From assembly GCA_036504215.1 (NCBI GenBank), contig DASXVO010000059.1:186001-250000 (forward strand): a DNA stretch of 64,000 nucleotides. Reading direction: 5' to 3'. The position numbers and the translations under genes were made by a program. Of the stretch, positions 52,750-60,333 are shown one piece after another (the stretch's first letter is position 1; each line of letters opens with the position of its first letter). The notes below the pieces were generated by a model that was not told the DNA's origin, ran no database searches, and saw only the letters and a list, made by a program, of their open reading frames with translations. This DNA comes from Vicinamibacterales bacterium. GTDB taxonomy: Bacteria; Acidobacteriota; Vicinamibacteria; Vicinamibacterales; Fen-181.

Positions 52750-54011
52750 GCACCGCCATCATGAAGCGGAGCGGAATCGTCCAGGTGCCGGTGCGGCCGT
52801 TCGACGTGGAGGCCGTCCGCCGCGACTTTCCGATTCTGCGGCAGGAGGTTCACGGCAGGCCGCTCGCGTACCTCGACAACGCAGCGACCACGCAGAAGCC
52901 GACCTCCGTCGTCGAGGCGCTGACGCACTACTACCTGCACGACAACGCGAACATCCATCGCGGCGTGCACCTGCTGAGCGAGCGCGCGACAGCCGCCTAC
53001 GAGGCTGCGCGCCAGGTCGTGCAGCGGTTTCTGAACGCCAGGGAAGCGCGTGAAATCGTGTTCGTCCGGGGCACCACGGAGGCGATCAACCTCGTCGCAC
53101 AGACGTTCGGCCGCCAACTGAAGACCGGCGACGAGATCGTCACGTCGGTGCTCGAGCACCACTCGAACTTCGTTCCGTGGAAGATGGTGAGCGAGCAGAC
53201 CGGCGCGAGCCTCCGGGTCGTGCCGATCACCGATGCAGGCGAGTTGCGGATGGACGAGTACGAGAGACTGTTGAACGACCGCACGCGTCTCGTTGCGCTC
53301 GGCCACGTCTCGAACGCGCTCGGCACCGTCAATCCGGTGGCCGAGATTGTCCGCCTGGCTCATGCGCGCGGCATCCCGGTGCTGATCGACGGCGCGCAGG
53401 CCGTGGCGCACGTGCCGATGGACGTGCAGGCGCTCGATTGCGATTTCTACGCGTTCTCTGGCCACAAACTGTACGGCCCGACCGGCATCGGCGCGCTGTA
53501 CGGCAAGGCCGCGATGCTCGACCGCCTGCCGCCGTGGCAAGGTGGCGGCGACATGATCAGCTCCGTCATGCTCGACGAAGTCCGCTACAACACGTTGCCC
53601 GCGAAGTTCGAGGCGGGCACGCCGAATATCGCCGGCGCGATTGGCCTGGCGGCTGCGATCGGGTACTTCGGGGCACTCGACCTCGACGGAGCAGCCGCTC
53701 ACGAGGCCGATCTGTTCGACTACGCGGTCCGTCGTCTCGCGGAGGTCCCGGGCGTTCGTCCAGTCGGCCAGGCGGCCCACCGCACGAGCATCGTCTCGTT
53801 CGTGATGGACCAGGCCCACCCGCACGACATCGGTACCATCCTCGACGGAGAGGGGGTGGCGATCCGGACCGGTCACCACTGTTGTCAACCCCTGATGCAT
53901 CGACTTGGCGTCGCCGCGACTGCGCGTGTCTCGATCGCGTTCTACAACACGCGCGAGGAAATCGACAGGGTCGTCGCCGCGCTCGAGCGTGTGCGGGAGG
54001 TGTTCGGCTGA
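52746..54011 (+). CDS. sufS: Cysteine desulfurase SufS
   Basis: The 421-residue PLP enzyme releases sulfur from cysteine. It has YLDNAATTQKP, HHSNFVPW, DGAQAVAHVPMDVQAL, the Schiff-base Lys in FSGHKLYGPTG and the catalytic Cys loop RTGHHCCQPLMHR. Most relatives have one Cys in GHHCAQP; here the Ala position is a second Cys. Class II desulfurases of this kind work with SufU, encoded next. The start is ATG 52746, overlapping sufD. Confidence 0.96.
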   Translation: MSTAIMKRSGIVQVPVRPFDVEAVRRDFPILRQEVHGRPLAYLDNAATTQKPTSVVEALTHYYLHDNANIHRGVHLLSERATAAYEAARQVVQRFLNAREAREIVFVRGTTEAINLVAQTFGRQLKTGDEIVTSVLEHHSNFVPWKMVSEQTGASLRVVPITDAGELRMDEYERLLNDRTRLVALGHVSNALGTVNPVAEIVRLAHARGIPVLIDGAQAVAHVPMDVQALDCDFYAFSGHKLYGPTGIGALYGKAAMLDRLPPWQGGGDMISSVMLDEVRYNTLPAKFEAGTPNIAGAIGLAAAIGYFGALDLDGAAAHEADLFDYAVRRLAEVPGVRPVGQAAHRTSIVSFVMDQAHPHDIGTILDGEGVAIRTGHHCCQPLMHRLGVAATARVSIAFYNTREEIDRVVAALERVREVFG

Positions 54012-54460
54012 TGTCGGATCTTCGCGAACTCTACCAGGAAGTCATCCTCGACCATAACAAGCGGCCGCGGAACTTCGGCACGCTGCCCGAAGCCAACCAT
54101 CACGCCGAAGGGCACAATCCGCTGTGCGGCGACCGGCTCAGGCTGTACGTGGACGTCGAAGACGGCATCATCCGTGACCTGCGTTTCGACGGTGCCGGCT
54201 GCGCGATTTCTCGCGCGTCCGCGTCCTTGATGACCGACGCGGTGAAGGGCAAGCCGATCGCCGAAGCGGAGAAGCTGTTCGAGGAGTTCCACCAGATGGT
54301 CACGTCGGGTGTGGACGAGGAGGTCGAAGCGGCGCTCGGGAAGCTGAGCGTGTTCTGCGGCGTGCGCGAGTTCCCGTCGCGCGTGAAGTGCGCCAGCCTG
54401 GCCTGGCACACGCTGCACGCGGCGCTCGACGAGAACGCCCAGCCGGTCACCACGGAGTAG
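54011..54460 (+). CDS. sufU: SufU sulfur-transfer protein
   Basis: The 149-residue protein has three Cys in the SufU order: NPLCGDR, GAGCAISRASASLM and SRVKCASLAWHT, with the conserved Asp in CGD; these bind zinc and accept sulfur from SufS. The ~20-residue insert between the second and third Cys (GVDEEVEAALGKLSVFCGVREF) distinguishes SufU from IscU. Its ATG overlaps the last base of sufS. It begins MSDLRELYQEVILDHNKRPRN as usual. Confidence 0.95.
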   Translation: MSDLRELYQEVILDHNKRPRNFGTLPEANHHAEGHNPLCGDRLRLYVDVEDGIIRDLRFDGAGCAISRASASLMTDAVKGKPIAEAEKLFEEFHQMVTSGVDEEVEAALGKLSVFCGVREFPSRVKCASLAWHTLHAALDENAQPVTTE

Positions 54461-54468
54461 GGTTTACG

Positions 54469-54795
54469 ATGTCCTCGGATCCCATTCGCACCTTGTCGCT
54501 GCGCCCCCAGGTCATCGACGCCATCTGTTCGGTCTATGACCCGGAGATTCCCGTGAACATCTGGGAACTGGGGCTCATCTACGACATCGACATCGATGCC
54601 GACGCCCGCGTCCAGGTCCGCATGACCTTGACCGCACCCGCCTGCCCGTCGGCGCAATCACTGCCTGTCGAGGTCGAGCGCAGGATCCGCGAAGTCCCCG
54701 GCGTGAAGGACGCCTACGTGGAAGTCGTCTGGGACCCCGCCTGGTCCCCCGAGCGGATGACCGACGCCGCCAAGCTCCAACTGGGCATGCTCTAG
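54469..54795 (+). CDS. sufT: DUF59/MIP18-family Fe-S assembly protein (SufT-like)
   Basis: The 108-residue protein carries the MIP18/DUF59 pattern DPEIPVNIWELGLIYDIDID and MTLTAPACPSAQSLP with the conserved Cys, then VEVVWDPAWSPERMTDAAKLQLGM. Proteins of this kind are the last gene of many suf operons and help in maturation of Fe-S proteins. It starts nine bases after sufU. The stop codon is followed directly by the CAGCACC array. Confidence 0.92.
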   Translation: MSSDPIRTLSLRPQVIDAICSVYDPEIPVNIWELGLIYDIDIDADARVQVRMTLTAPACPSAQSLPVEVERRIREVPGVKDAYVEVVWDPAWSPERMTDAAKLQLGML

Positions 54796-54915
54796 CACCC
54801 CCAGCACCCCCAGCACCCCCAGCACTTGCACCTTTAGCACCCGTAGCACCCGCCGCACCTCCAGCACTTGCACCCCCAGCACCCGTAGCACCCCCAGCAC
54901 CTCCAGCACCTGATT
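54796..54915. repeat. CAGCACCCC array after the suf operon
   Basis: About 120 bases of CAGCACCCC, CAGCACTTGCACC, CCCGTAGCACC and similar words in one orientation follow sufT. Unit lengths of 6, 9 and 12 occur without a fixed spacer. It is of the same family as 6957-7040 and 19408-19558. Confidence 0.75.
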
Positions 54916-55105
54916 CCCCCCTGTCACGAATCCGTCATTCATGTTTCAGTTTGGAACACGCCTTGGCGGTTTCCTGCCGCAGTCGAGCGAGCGATTTGCA
55001 TTAATGCGCCGCTTCCGTTACCCAGCCAGACGGAACGTGATTTGCGGTAAGGCTGGTGCCTGCTAGAAGCGCTGCCGTCTGGAACGCGCTGAAGGGATAC
55101 ACGAA
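54916..55105. other. Gap upstream of the pilin cluster
   Basis: No gene is seen. The AT-richer segment holds a perfect palindrome GCATTAATGC (54998-55007) and two TGGAAC words (54952, 55078) that faintly recall a sigma-54 -24 element (TGGAAC-N5-TTGG at 54952-54966), but the -12 GC is absent. It probably contains the promoter of the pilin genes; I cannot place it exactly. Confidence 0.35.
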
Positions 55106-55705
55106 ATGCCACCAGCGCTCGCCGCCGATCACCCCGCCCGACCGGCTCCGCCGAGGCCGGCAACGGCCGGTTTCTCGATCATCGAACTTCTCGTGGTCGT
55201 GGGCCTGATTGCCGTCGTGACCGGCATCGCCGTGTTGATGATGCCCGGCACCGTCCGGTCCAGCAAAGCCGACTCCGCGTTGACGGTGCTGACGGGGACG
55301 TTGCGGAAGGCGCGCGACCGCGCGGTTTCCGAGCGGCGTGACATGGAAGTCCGATTCGTCGGGACGAACGAGATTGACATCTATCGCTGGGAAGTCCCCA
55401 GCGGCACGACGCTGGTCTCGCGCACGGTCCTCGAGGACGGAGCCCGGTTCCTGCTGTACTCCGCGCTGCCCGACACGCCTGATGGGTTTGGCAAGACGAG
55501 TTCGGTGTGTTTTGGATCTGCCACGGCGCTCGTCTTCCGGAGCGAAGGCACCTTCACCGACAACAACGCGAACCTCGACCCTATCAGTGGAACGGTATTC
55601 ATCGGCATGGACGATGACACCGTCAGCGGGCGGGCGGCGACGATCTTCGGCCCGACCGCGCTCGTGCGGGGCTATCGCTGGGACGGCCGGCAGTGGTCCG
55701 AATGA
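55106..55705 (+). CDS. GspH/FimT-type pseudopilin
   Basis: The 199-residue protein has the type IV prepilin signature GFSIIELLVVVGLIAVVTGIAVLM with Gly-Phe cleavage after a 22-residue leader and Glu at +5. The remainder is beta-rich with a GspH-like domain (SERRDMEVRFVGTNEIDIYRW, DGARFLLYSALP). It would be a minor pilin that primes the pilus or secretion filament. It is the first of four genes at 55106-60245. Confidence 0.8.
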   Translation: MPPALAADHPARPAPPRPATAGFSIIELLVVVGLIAVVTGIAVLMMPGTVRSSKADSALTVLTGTLRKARDRAVSERRDMEVRFVGTNEIDIYRWEVPSGTTLVSRTVLEDGARFLLYSALPDTPDGFGKTSSVCFGSATALVFRSEGTFTDNNANLDPISGTVFIGMDDDTVSGRAATIFGPTALVRGYRWDGRQWSE

Positions 55706-55816
55706 CGCGGCAAGACGGCAAAGCGGGAAGGTTGCGGGCCCCAGGACGAAAGGCGGAAGGCAGGCGCGCCACGCCGAAGTGGTAGCGGCTCAGAGTGCCG
55801 CGAAGGCGGAACGACG

Positions 55817-56356
55817 ATGCACGGACAACGACCAACCAAGTTGGACGCCGGCTTCACGCTCATGGAAGCGCTCGTCGCCATGATGGTCCTGGCGTTCGGT
55901 CTGCTCGGGCTTGCCCAGGTGTTCGCGCTCGGGATGCGGCACATGAGTACGTCGACATACGATGCCATCGCCCGCGAAAAGGCGCGCGAGGCGGTGGAGA
56001 GCGTGCACACCGCCCGGGACACCCGCATCATCACCTGGACTCAGATTCGGAACGTCACCCAGGGCGGCGTCTTCACGGACGGCGAAACGACGCTCCGGCT
56101 TGCGGGACCCGACGGCTTGATGAACACCGCCGACGACCCGGCGACGCTCGAGGAGGAGCTGGCGCCAGGCCCCGATCGAATCCTGGGCACAGCGGACGAT
56201 GTCCACGTGCCGCTGACGAACTTCTGGCGGACCATCACCATCACCGACGTCGTCGGCGAACCGTCCCTTCGACAGTTGCGCGTCACGATCCGCTACCGCG
56301 TTGGAAGCGAGAACCGGACATACGTACTGACGACCTTCGTGTCCTCCTACGCGTGA
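55817..56356 (+). CDS. PilV-like minor pilin with paired GPD..TADD motifs
   Basis: The 179-residue protein has leader MHGQRPTKLDAG and FTLMEALVAMMVLAFGLLGLAQVF, as in PilV. The C-terminal domain holds two similar acidic segments, GPDGLMNTADDP (97-108) and GPDRILGTADDV (118-129), which may be small calcium-type loops. It ends TYVLTTFVSSYA. The 111-base gap before it is filled by purine-rich words (GGCGGAAGG). It belongs to the minor pilin cluster. Confidence 0.75.
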   Translation: MHGQRPTKLDAGFTLMEALVAMMVLAFGLLGLAQVFALGMRHMSTSTYDAIAREKAREAVESVHTARDTRIITWTQIRNVTQGGVFTDGETTLRLAGPDGLMNTADDPATLEEELAPGPDRILGTADDVHVPLTNFWRTITITDVVGEPSLRQLRVTIRYRVGSENRTYVLTTFVSSYA

Positions 56357-56365
56357 TCGTCCTTG

Positions 56366-56445
56366 AAAGGATGAAGGATGAAGGATGAAGACCGAAGGAT
56401 GAAGGATGAAGGCGGAAGGACGAAGGCGGAAGGATGAAAGGCCTG
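56366..56445 (+). repeat. GGATGAA repeats before the PilW-like gene
   Basis: AAGGATGAAGGATGAAGG words and AAGGCGGAAGG variants fill the gap and the first codons of the next gene. The array supplies its ribosome binding site (AAGGA, 56395-56399) and start ATG 56406. It is of the same family as 30803-30850, 31205-31242 and 31556-31659. Confidence 0.7.
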
Positions 56446-57521
56446 GAGCAGTGAGCATCACCGCGCGATCGGAATCGGGCTTCACGCTGGTCGAGTTGCT
56501 CGTGTCGATGACCATCACGGCGATCGTGATGGCGGGCGCGTTCATGGTCTTCTCGCAGGCGACCAGGATGAACCAGGTTGCGGCCGAGACCATTTCGGTC
56601 AACCGAGATCAGGCGAACGCGATGGACCTCGTCGTTCGCGACCTCCTGCAGGTCGGCCAGGGCCTGCCGAGCTCGAAGGTCGTGTCGGTTCCGAATGGCA
56701 CCGGCATCACCATCAACCGGCCCGGCCCAACCGCGGCCACGGTCAGCCTGTCCGATTGGCCGGCGGTCCTGCCAGGTCCCGGAAGCGGGCCGAGCGTCGA
56801 CGGCGGTCCGGCCACCGACGTGCTGACGCTTCTCTACGTCGACACCATGTTCGTAACGTCGACGGGCCAGGCGCCGGCAGCGACGGTGGCAGCAAATGGC
56901 GCGAGCATGACGGTCACCGCTCCGATCACCCTCGAAGTCGGAGACCTGGTGCTGTTCGATGTCTCCGGGAGGGACGCCGTTCAGGTCGCGACCGGGGTCA
57001 CGGTGGATGCCAGCAGCCTTCAAACGGTCCAGTTCGCCGCCGGCGACAAACTCAACTTCAACCAGCGGACGGCGACTGCCGGGACGATCCTGCAGATCCA
57101 GCCGGTCGCCAACACCGCATTCACCGCCAACGTCAGCCGGCTCCGGATGATCACGTACTACATCGACGCGAATCGAACGCCCGCCGCGTTGATCCGCTGC
57201 CTCAACAACCAGTGCGTCGGATCGAACCCGATTCCCGGCCAGGTCGTCGCGCTCGGCGTCGAGAACCTCCAATTCTCGTTCGACATTGTCGATGGCGACA
57301 CCAACCCATCGAACATCAAGATGACCGCCACGGACCTGGCGGGTGGCGGCGCCTGCGGGACCGACCCGTGTTCCACGAATCAGATCCGGAAGGCGAACGT
57401 GGCGCTGTCGATGCGCTCGCGGCACCGCGTGCAGCAACTGAACGACTTCGTCCACCGCCTCCTGACGACGCAGGTGAGCCTCAGGAATCTCAGCTTCGTG
57501 GATCGATATCCGACAACGTAA
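56406..57521 (+). CDS. PilW-like minor pilin
   Basis: The 371-residue protein has prepilin signature SGFTLVELLVSMTITAIVMAGAFM. The leader length depends on the start: ATG 56406 (in the repeat) gives 24 residues, GTG 56451 gives nine. The body resembles PilW (QATRMNQVAAETISVNRDQANAMDLVVRDLLQVGQ) with a Cys pair late (CLNNQCVGS; GACGTDPC). It lies between PilV-like and PilX-like genes and probably forms the tip complex with them. Confidence 0.75.
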   Translation: MKAEGRRRKDERPGAVSITARSESGFTLVELLVSMTITAIVMAGAFMVFSQATRMNQVAAETISVNRDQANAMDLVVRDLLQVGQGLPSSKVVSVPNGTGITINRPGPTAATVSLSDWPAVLPGPGSGPSVDGGPATDVLTLLYVDTMFVTSTGQAPAATVAANGASMTVTAPITLEVGDLVLFDVSGRDAVQVATGVTVDASSLQTVQFAAGDKLNFNQRTATAGTILQIQPVANTAFTANVSRLRMITYYIDANRTPAALIRCLNNQCVGSNPIPGQVVALGVENLQFSFDIVDGDTNPSNIKMTATDLAGGGACGTDPCSTNQIRKANVALSMRSRHRVQQLNDFVHRLLTTQVSLRNLSFVDRYPTT

Positions 57522-57533
57522 GAGGCAACTTCC

Positions 57534-60245
57534 ATGGGCACGACCAATCAACCGACGGATCGACGAAGCGAGGACGGTGTCGCGCTGCTCTCGGTCATCC
57601 TCGTCCTGATGCTGACCTCGGCGTTGCTGGTCGGCTTCGTCGCGCTCGTCATGAGCGATCAGCGCTCGCAGTTCTCCAATCGCGATCAGACGCTGGCGTA
57701 CGGCGCGGCCCATGCCGGTCTCGAGCAATTGACCAGCAAGCTCGGGGAACTGTTCGCCGCCAATTTCCGCCCGACATCGACGCAGGTGCTGGCGCTGGCC
57801 AACGCCGCACCCGACTTGCGCGACACCTACGGGAATCCGTACGTCACGTTCACGCTTCCCGGGAACACCCCGGTGGCGAACGACGTCAGTGGCTACCGGA
57901 TCGTCTTCACGAGCGTGGGCGGGTACCCGCAGACGGAAACAACGCCGCGGCCGATCGGAAGCGGACCGTACCAGGGACTGCAGGGGATCGCCACGCCGTA
58001 TACGATCGAGGTGACCGCGCGGACCACGTCCGGAGCCGAGGTGCGGATGCGCCGGACGATGCAGACGATGCTGATTCCCGCGTTCCAGTTCGGGGTCTTC
58101 TCGGAAGGGCCCCTGGCGTTCCATGCTGGCAGCGCGTTCAACTTCGGCGGCCGGGTGCACACCAACTCCAACCTCTTCATCGCGGAAGGCGACGGGGCGA
58201 CGCTGACGGTCAGCGACAAGGTGACGGCGGTTGGCGAGGTCATCCGCGCGCGCCTGCCGAACGGCGTCTTGACGTCGGTTCAGCACAGGGGCGCGGTGAA
58301 CATCCCGAACGCCACCAAGGTGCTCGGGATGACCGAGGGGAGCGTGGTGGACGGCGTCGGCTCGGCGCAGAACGAGCCGGCCTGGACGGGCGCCGTCGCC
58401 CGCCTCAACCGGATGATCATCAACGGCCGGACGGGCGCGAGGCGGCTCGATCTGCCGCTCGTCCAGATGGGCGCGCGTCCGATCGACCTGATTCGCCGCC
58501 CGCCCTTGACCGAGGCGACCACGAACGTCGTCTACACGCAGAGATATTTCTCCCGAGCCAGCCTGCGGATTCTCCTGTCGGACTTCGCTGAAGATCTCTC
58601 GAACCTGCCCGGCGTCACGGCCGCGGCCCCGGTGAACCTCGAACTCTTCAGGACGGGCACGACCCCGGCGTGGTACCCGATTCCAGGCCGTGCGCCGGCG
58701 GCGACGGTACCCGCGACCTACTACAACTCAGTGACATCGACATGGGTGCCGCTCACGGCGGACTACGCAGCCGATTCCACCGGCTACTACGACGTGGCCG
58801 GCACGCCGCTCCTGCGCGGCTACATCAAGATCGAGAAGCAGAACACGGCAGGCGTCTGGTCCGACGTGACGCAGGAGATCCTGACGCTGGGCTTCACCGG
58901 CAAGCGCCTGACGGCGACAGCCAGCTTTCAAAGCGTCGGTGCGGCGTCCCCGTGCGCCAACGTCGATACCAACGCCATCCTCCGGCTGCAACGCGTCAAG
59001 GACGATCATCGCACTGCCGTGCCCGGCGCCGAGTTCGGAGCCGCCGGCACGCCGGCCACGCCCTGCGGCATGCTGACGGCGGCTGCTGGCACCAATCCGG
59101 CCGGCACTCCCATCGCCGTGGGCGACGACTACTGGCCGAATGCGCTCTACGACGCGCGCGAAGGCACATTCCGCGATTCGGACCAGCGCGCAGAGATGCG
59201 AGTATTCCGGGGCGGCGTCATGCACTACATCGAGCTCGACGTCGCCAACCTCGCGAAGTGGTTTGCCGGCACCATCGGAACGACGGGGTCCACGGCGGAG
59301 AACAGCGACGGCGGGTACGTGGTCTACATCTCGGACCGGCGGACGAACAAGCTCCGCCCGCTCGTGCCGACCATTGCAGAGGAGACGGGCGAGTACGGCT
59401 TCGAGGACAACGTGAACCCGTTGAACGCGACCGGTTATCCTGGCAACGGAACGCTCGACACGGGCGAGGACGTCAACGGAAATGGTGTGCTCGACATCTA
59501 CGGGCAGGATCCCTACGCCTATGCCTCGCCGACGCTCCTGCGCGCCGGCCGCACGTCACCGCCGGTGACGACGGGCACCAGGCCCTGGGACCTCGCCTCT
59601 GCGAGGGAGGCGCGTTCGAACGCCCCGCTCTTCTTCCGGCGGGCGGTCAAGCTGGTCGATGGCGCTGACGCCACCGGTTCGACGCTCCGGTTCCTGCCCG
59701 CCGGCACGGGCCTCAGCATCGTCGCCGAGAATCCGGTCTACGTGGAGGGCAACTACAACACCGGAACGGGCTGGACGACGACACACCGACCGAGCGCGGT
59801 CATTGCCGACGCCGTCACGCTGCTGTCCGCGAACTGGACCGACGCGAAATCGTTCGCGTCGCCGCACAATATCGCGGGACGTACCGGAACGACGAGTTGG
59901 TTCCGGACGGCGATCGTCAGCGGCAAGACGCTCTTCTTCCCGAAGCAGGCCTGGGGTTCGAACGACGCCGGGTCGGACGGCGGGATGCACAACTACCTGC
60001 GGTATCTCGAGGACCTGGGCGGAACCACGATGAACTACCTGGGCTCGATGGTCAGCTTCTACTACGGACGTCAGGCCGTCGGGATCTTCAAATATGGGTC
60101 CAACAACCCGGTCTACGGCGTTCCGACGCGCAGCTACGCCTTCGACACCGAGTTCCTGACGTTCAGCCTGCTGCCGCCCAAGCCTCCGTCGTTCCGCGAC
60201 GTGAACACGCTGACGTTCAGGCAGATTCTGCGCGCCACGCAGTAG
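57534..60245 (+). CDS. Large PilX-N-domain pilus protein with calcium-type loop
   Basis: The 903-residue protein begins with a PilX N-terminal domain (EDGVALLSVILVLMLTSALLVGFVALVMSDQRSQFSNRDQTLAYGAAHAG). PilX proteins are usually about 200 residues; the rest here is a long extracellular part with VHTNSNLFIAEGDGATLTVS, an EF-hand-like loop DVNGNGVLD at residues 646-654, and an aromatic-rich C-terminal region. No pilY1 follows, so this protein may play the tip-adhesin role itself. The start ATG 57534 is 12 bases after the PilW-like gene. Confidence 0.75.
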   Translation: MGTTNQPTDRRSEDGVALLSVILVLMLTSALLVGFVALVMSDQRSQFSNRDQTLAYGAAHAGLEQLTSKLGELFAANFRPTSTQVLALANAAPDLRDTYGNPYVTFTLPGNTPVANDVSGYRIVFTSVGGYPQTETTPRPIGSGPYQGLQGIATPYTIEVTARTTSGAEVRMRRTMQTMLIPAFQFGVFSEGPLAFHAGSAFNFGGRVHTNSNLFIAEGDGATLTVSDKVTAVGEVIRARLPNGVLTSVQHRGAVNIPNATKVLGMTEGSVVDGVGSAQNEPAWTGAVARLNRMIINGRTGARRLDLPLVQMGARPIDLIRRPPLTEATTNVVYTQRYFSRASLRILLSDFAEDLSNLPGVTAAAPVNLELFRTGTTPAWYPIPGRAPAATVPATYYNSVTSTWVPLTADYAADSTGYYDVAGTPLLRGYIKIEKQNTAGVWSDVTQEILTLGFTGKRLTATASFQSVGAASPCANVDTNAILRLQRVKDDHRTAVPGAEFGAAGTPATPCGMLTAAAGTNPAGTPIAVGDDYWPNALYDAREGTFRDSDQRAEMRVFRGGVMHYIELDVANLAKWFAGTIGTTGSTAENSDGGYVVYISDRRTNKLRPLVPTIAEETGEYGFEDNVNPLNATGYPGNGTLDTGEDVNGNGVLDIYGQDPYAYASPTLLRAGRTSPPVTTGTRPWDLASAREARSNAPLFFRRAVKLVDGADATGSTLRFLPAGTGLSIVAENPVYVEGNYNTGTGWTTTHRPSAVIADAVTLLSANWTDAKSFASPHNIAGRTGTTSWFRTAIVSGKTLFFPKQAWGSNDAGSDGGMHNYLRYLEDLGGTTMNYLGSMVSFYYGRQAVGIFKYGSNNPVYGVPTRSYAFDTEFLTFSLLPPKPPSFRDVNTLTFRQILRATQ

Positions 60246-60333
60246 CAACTTGCGCCGAGACCGCGAGAGAGATCGGCCGGGCGTTCTCGGCGTCCTCTGC
60301 GTGCTCTGTGTGTGACGGTACCGTGGCGCGCAA

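Noticed and set aside
54796-54915. CRISPR array
   Set aside because: Same reasons: the words vary in length and sequence and there are no unique spacers.
54952-54966. Sigma-54 promoter before the pilin cluster
   Set aside because: TGGAAC-N5-TTGG lacks the essential GC at -12.
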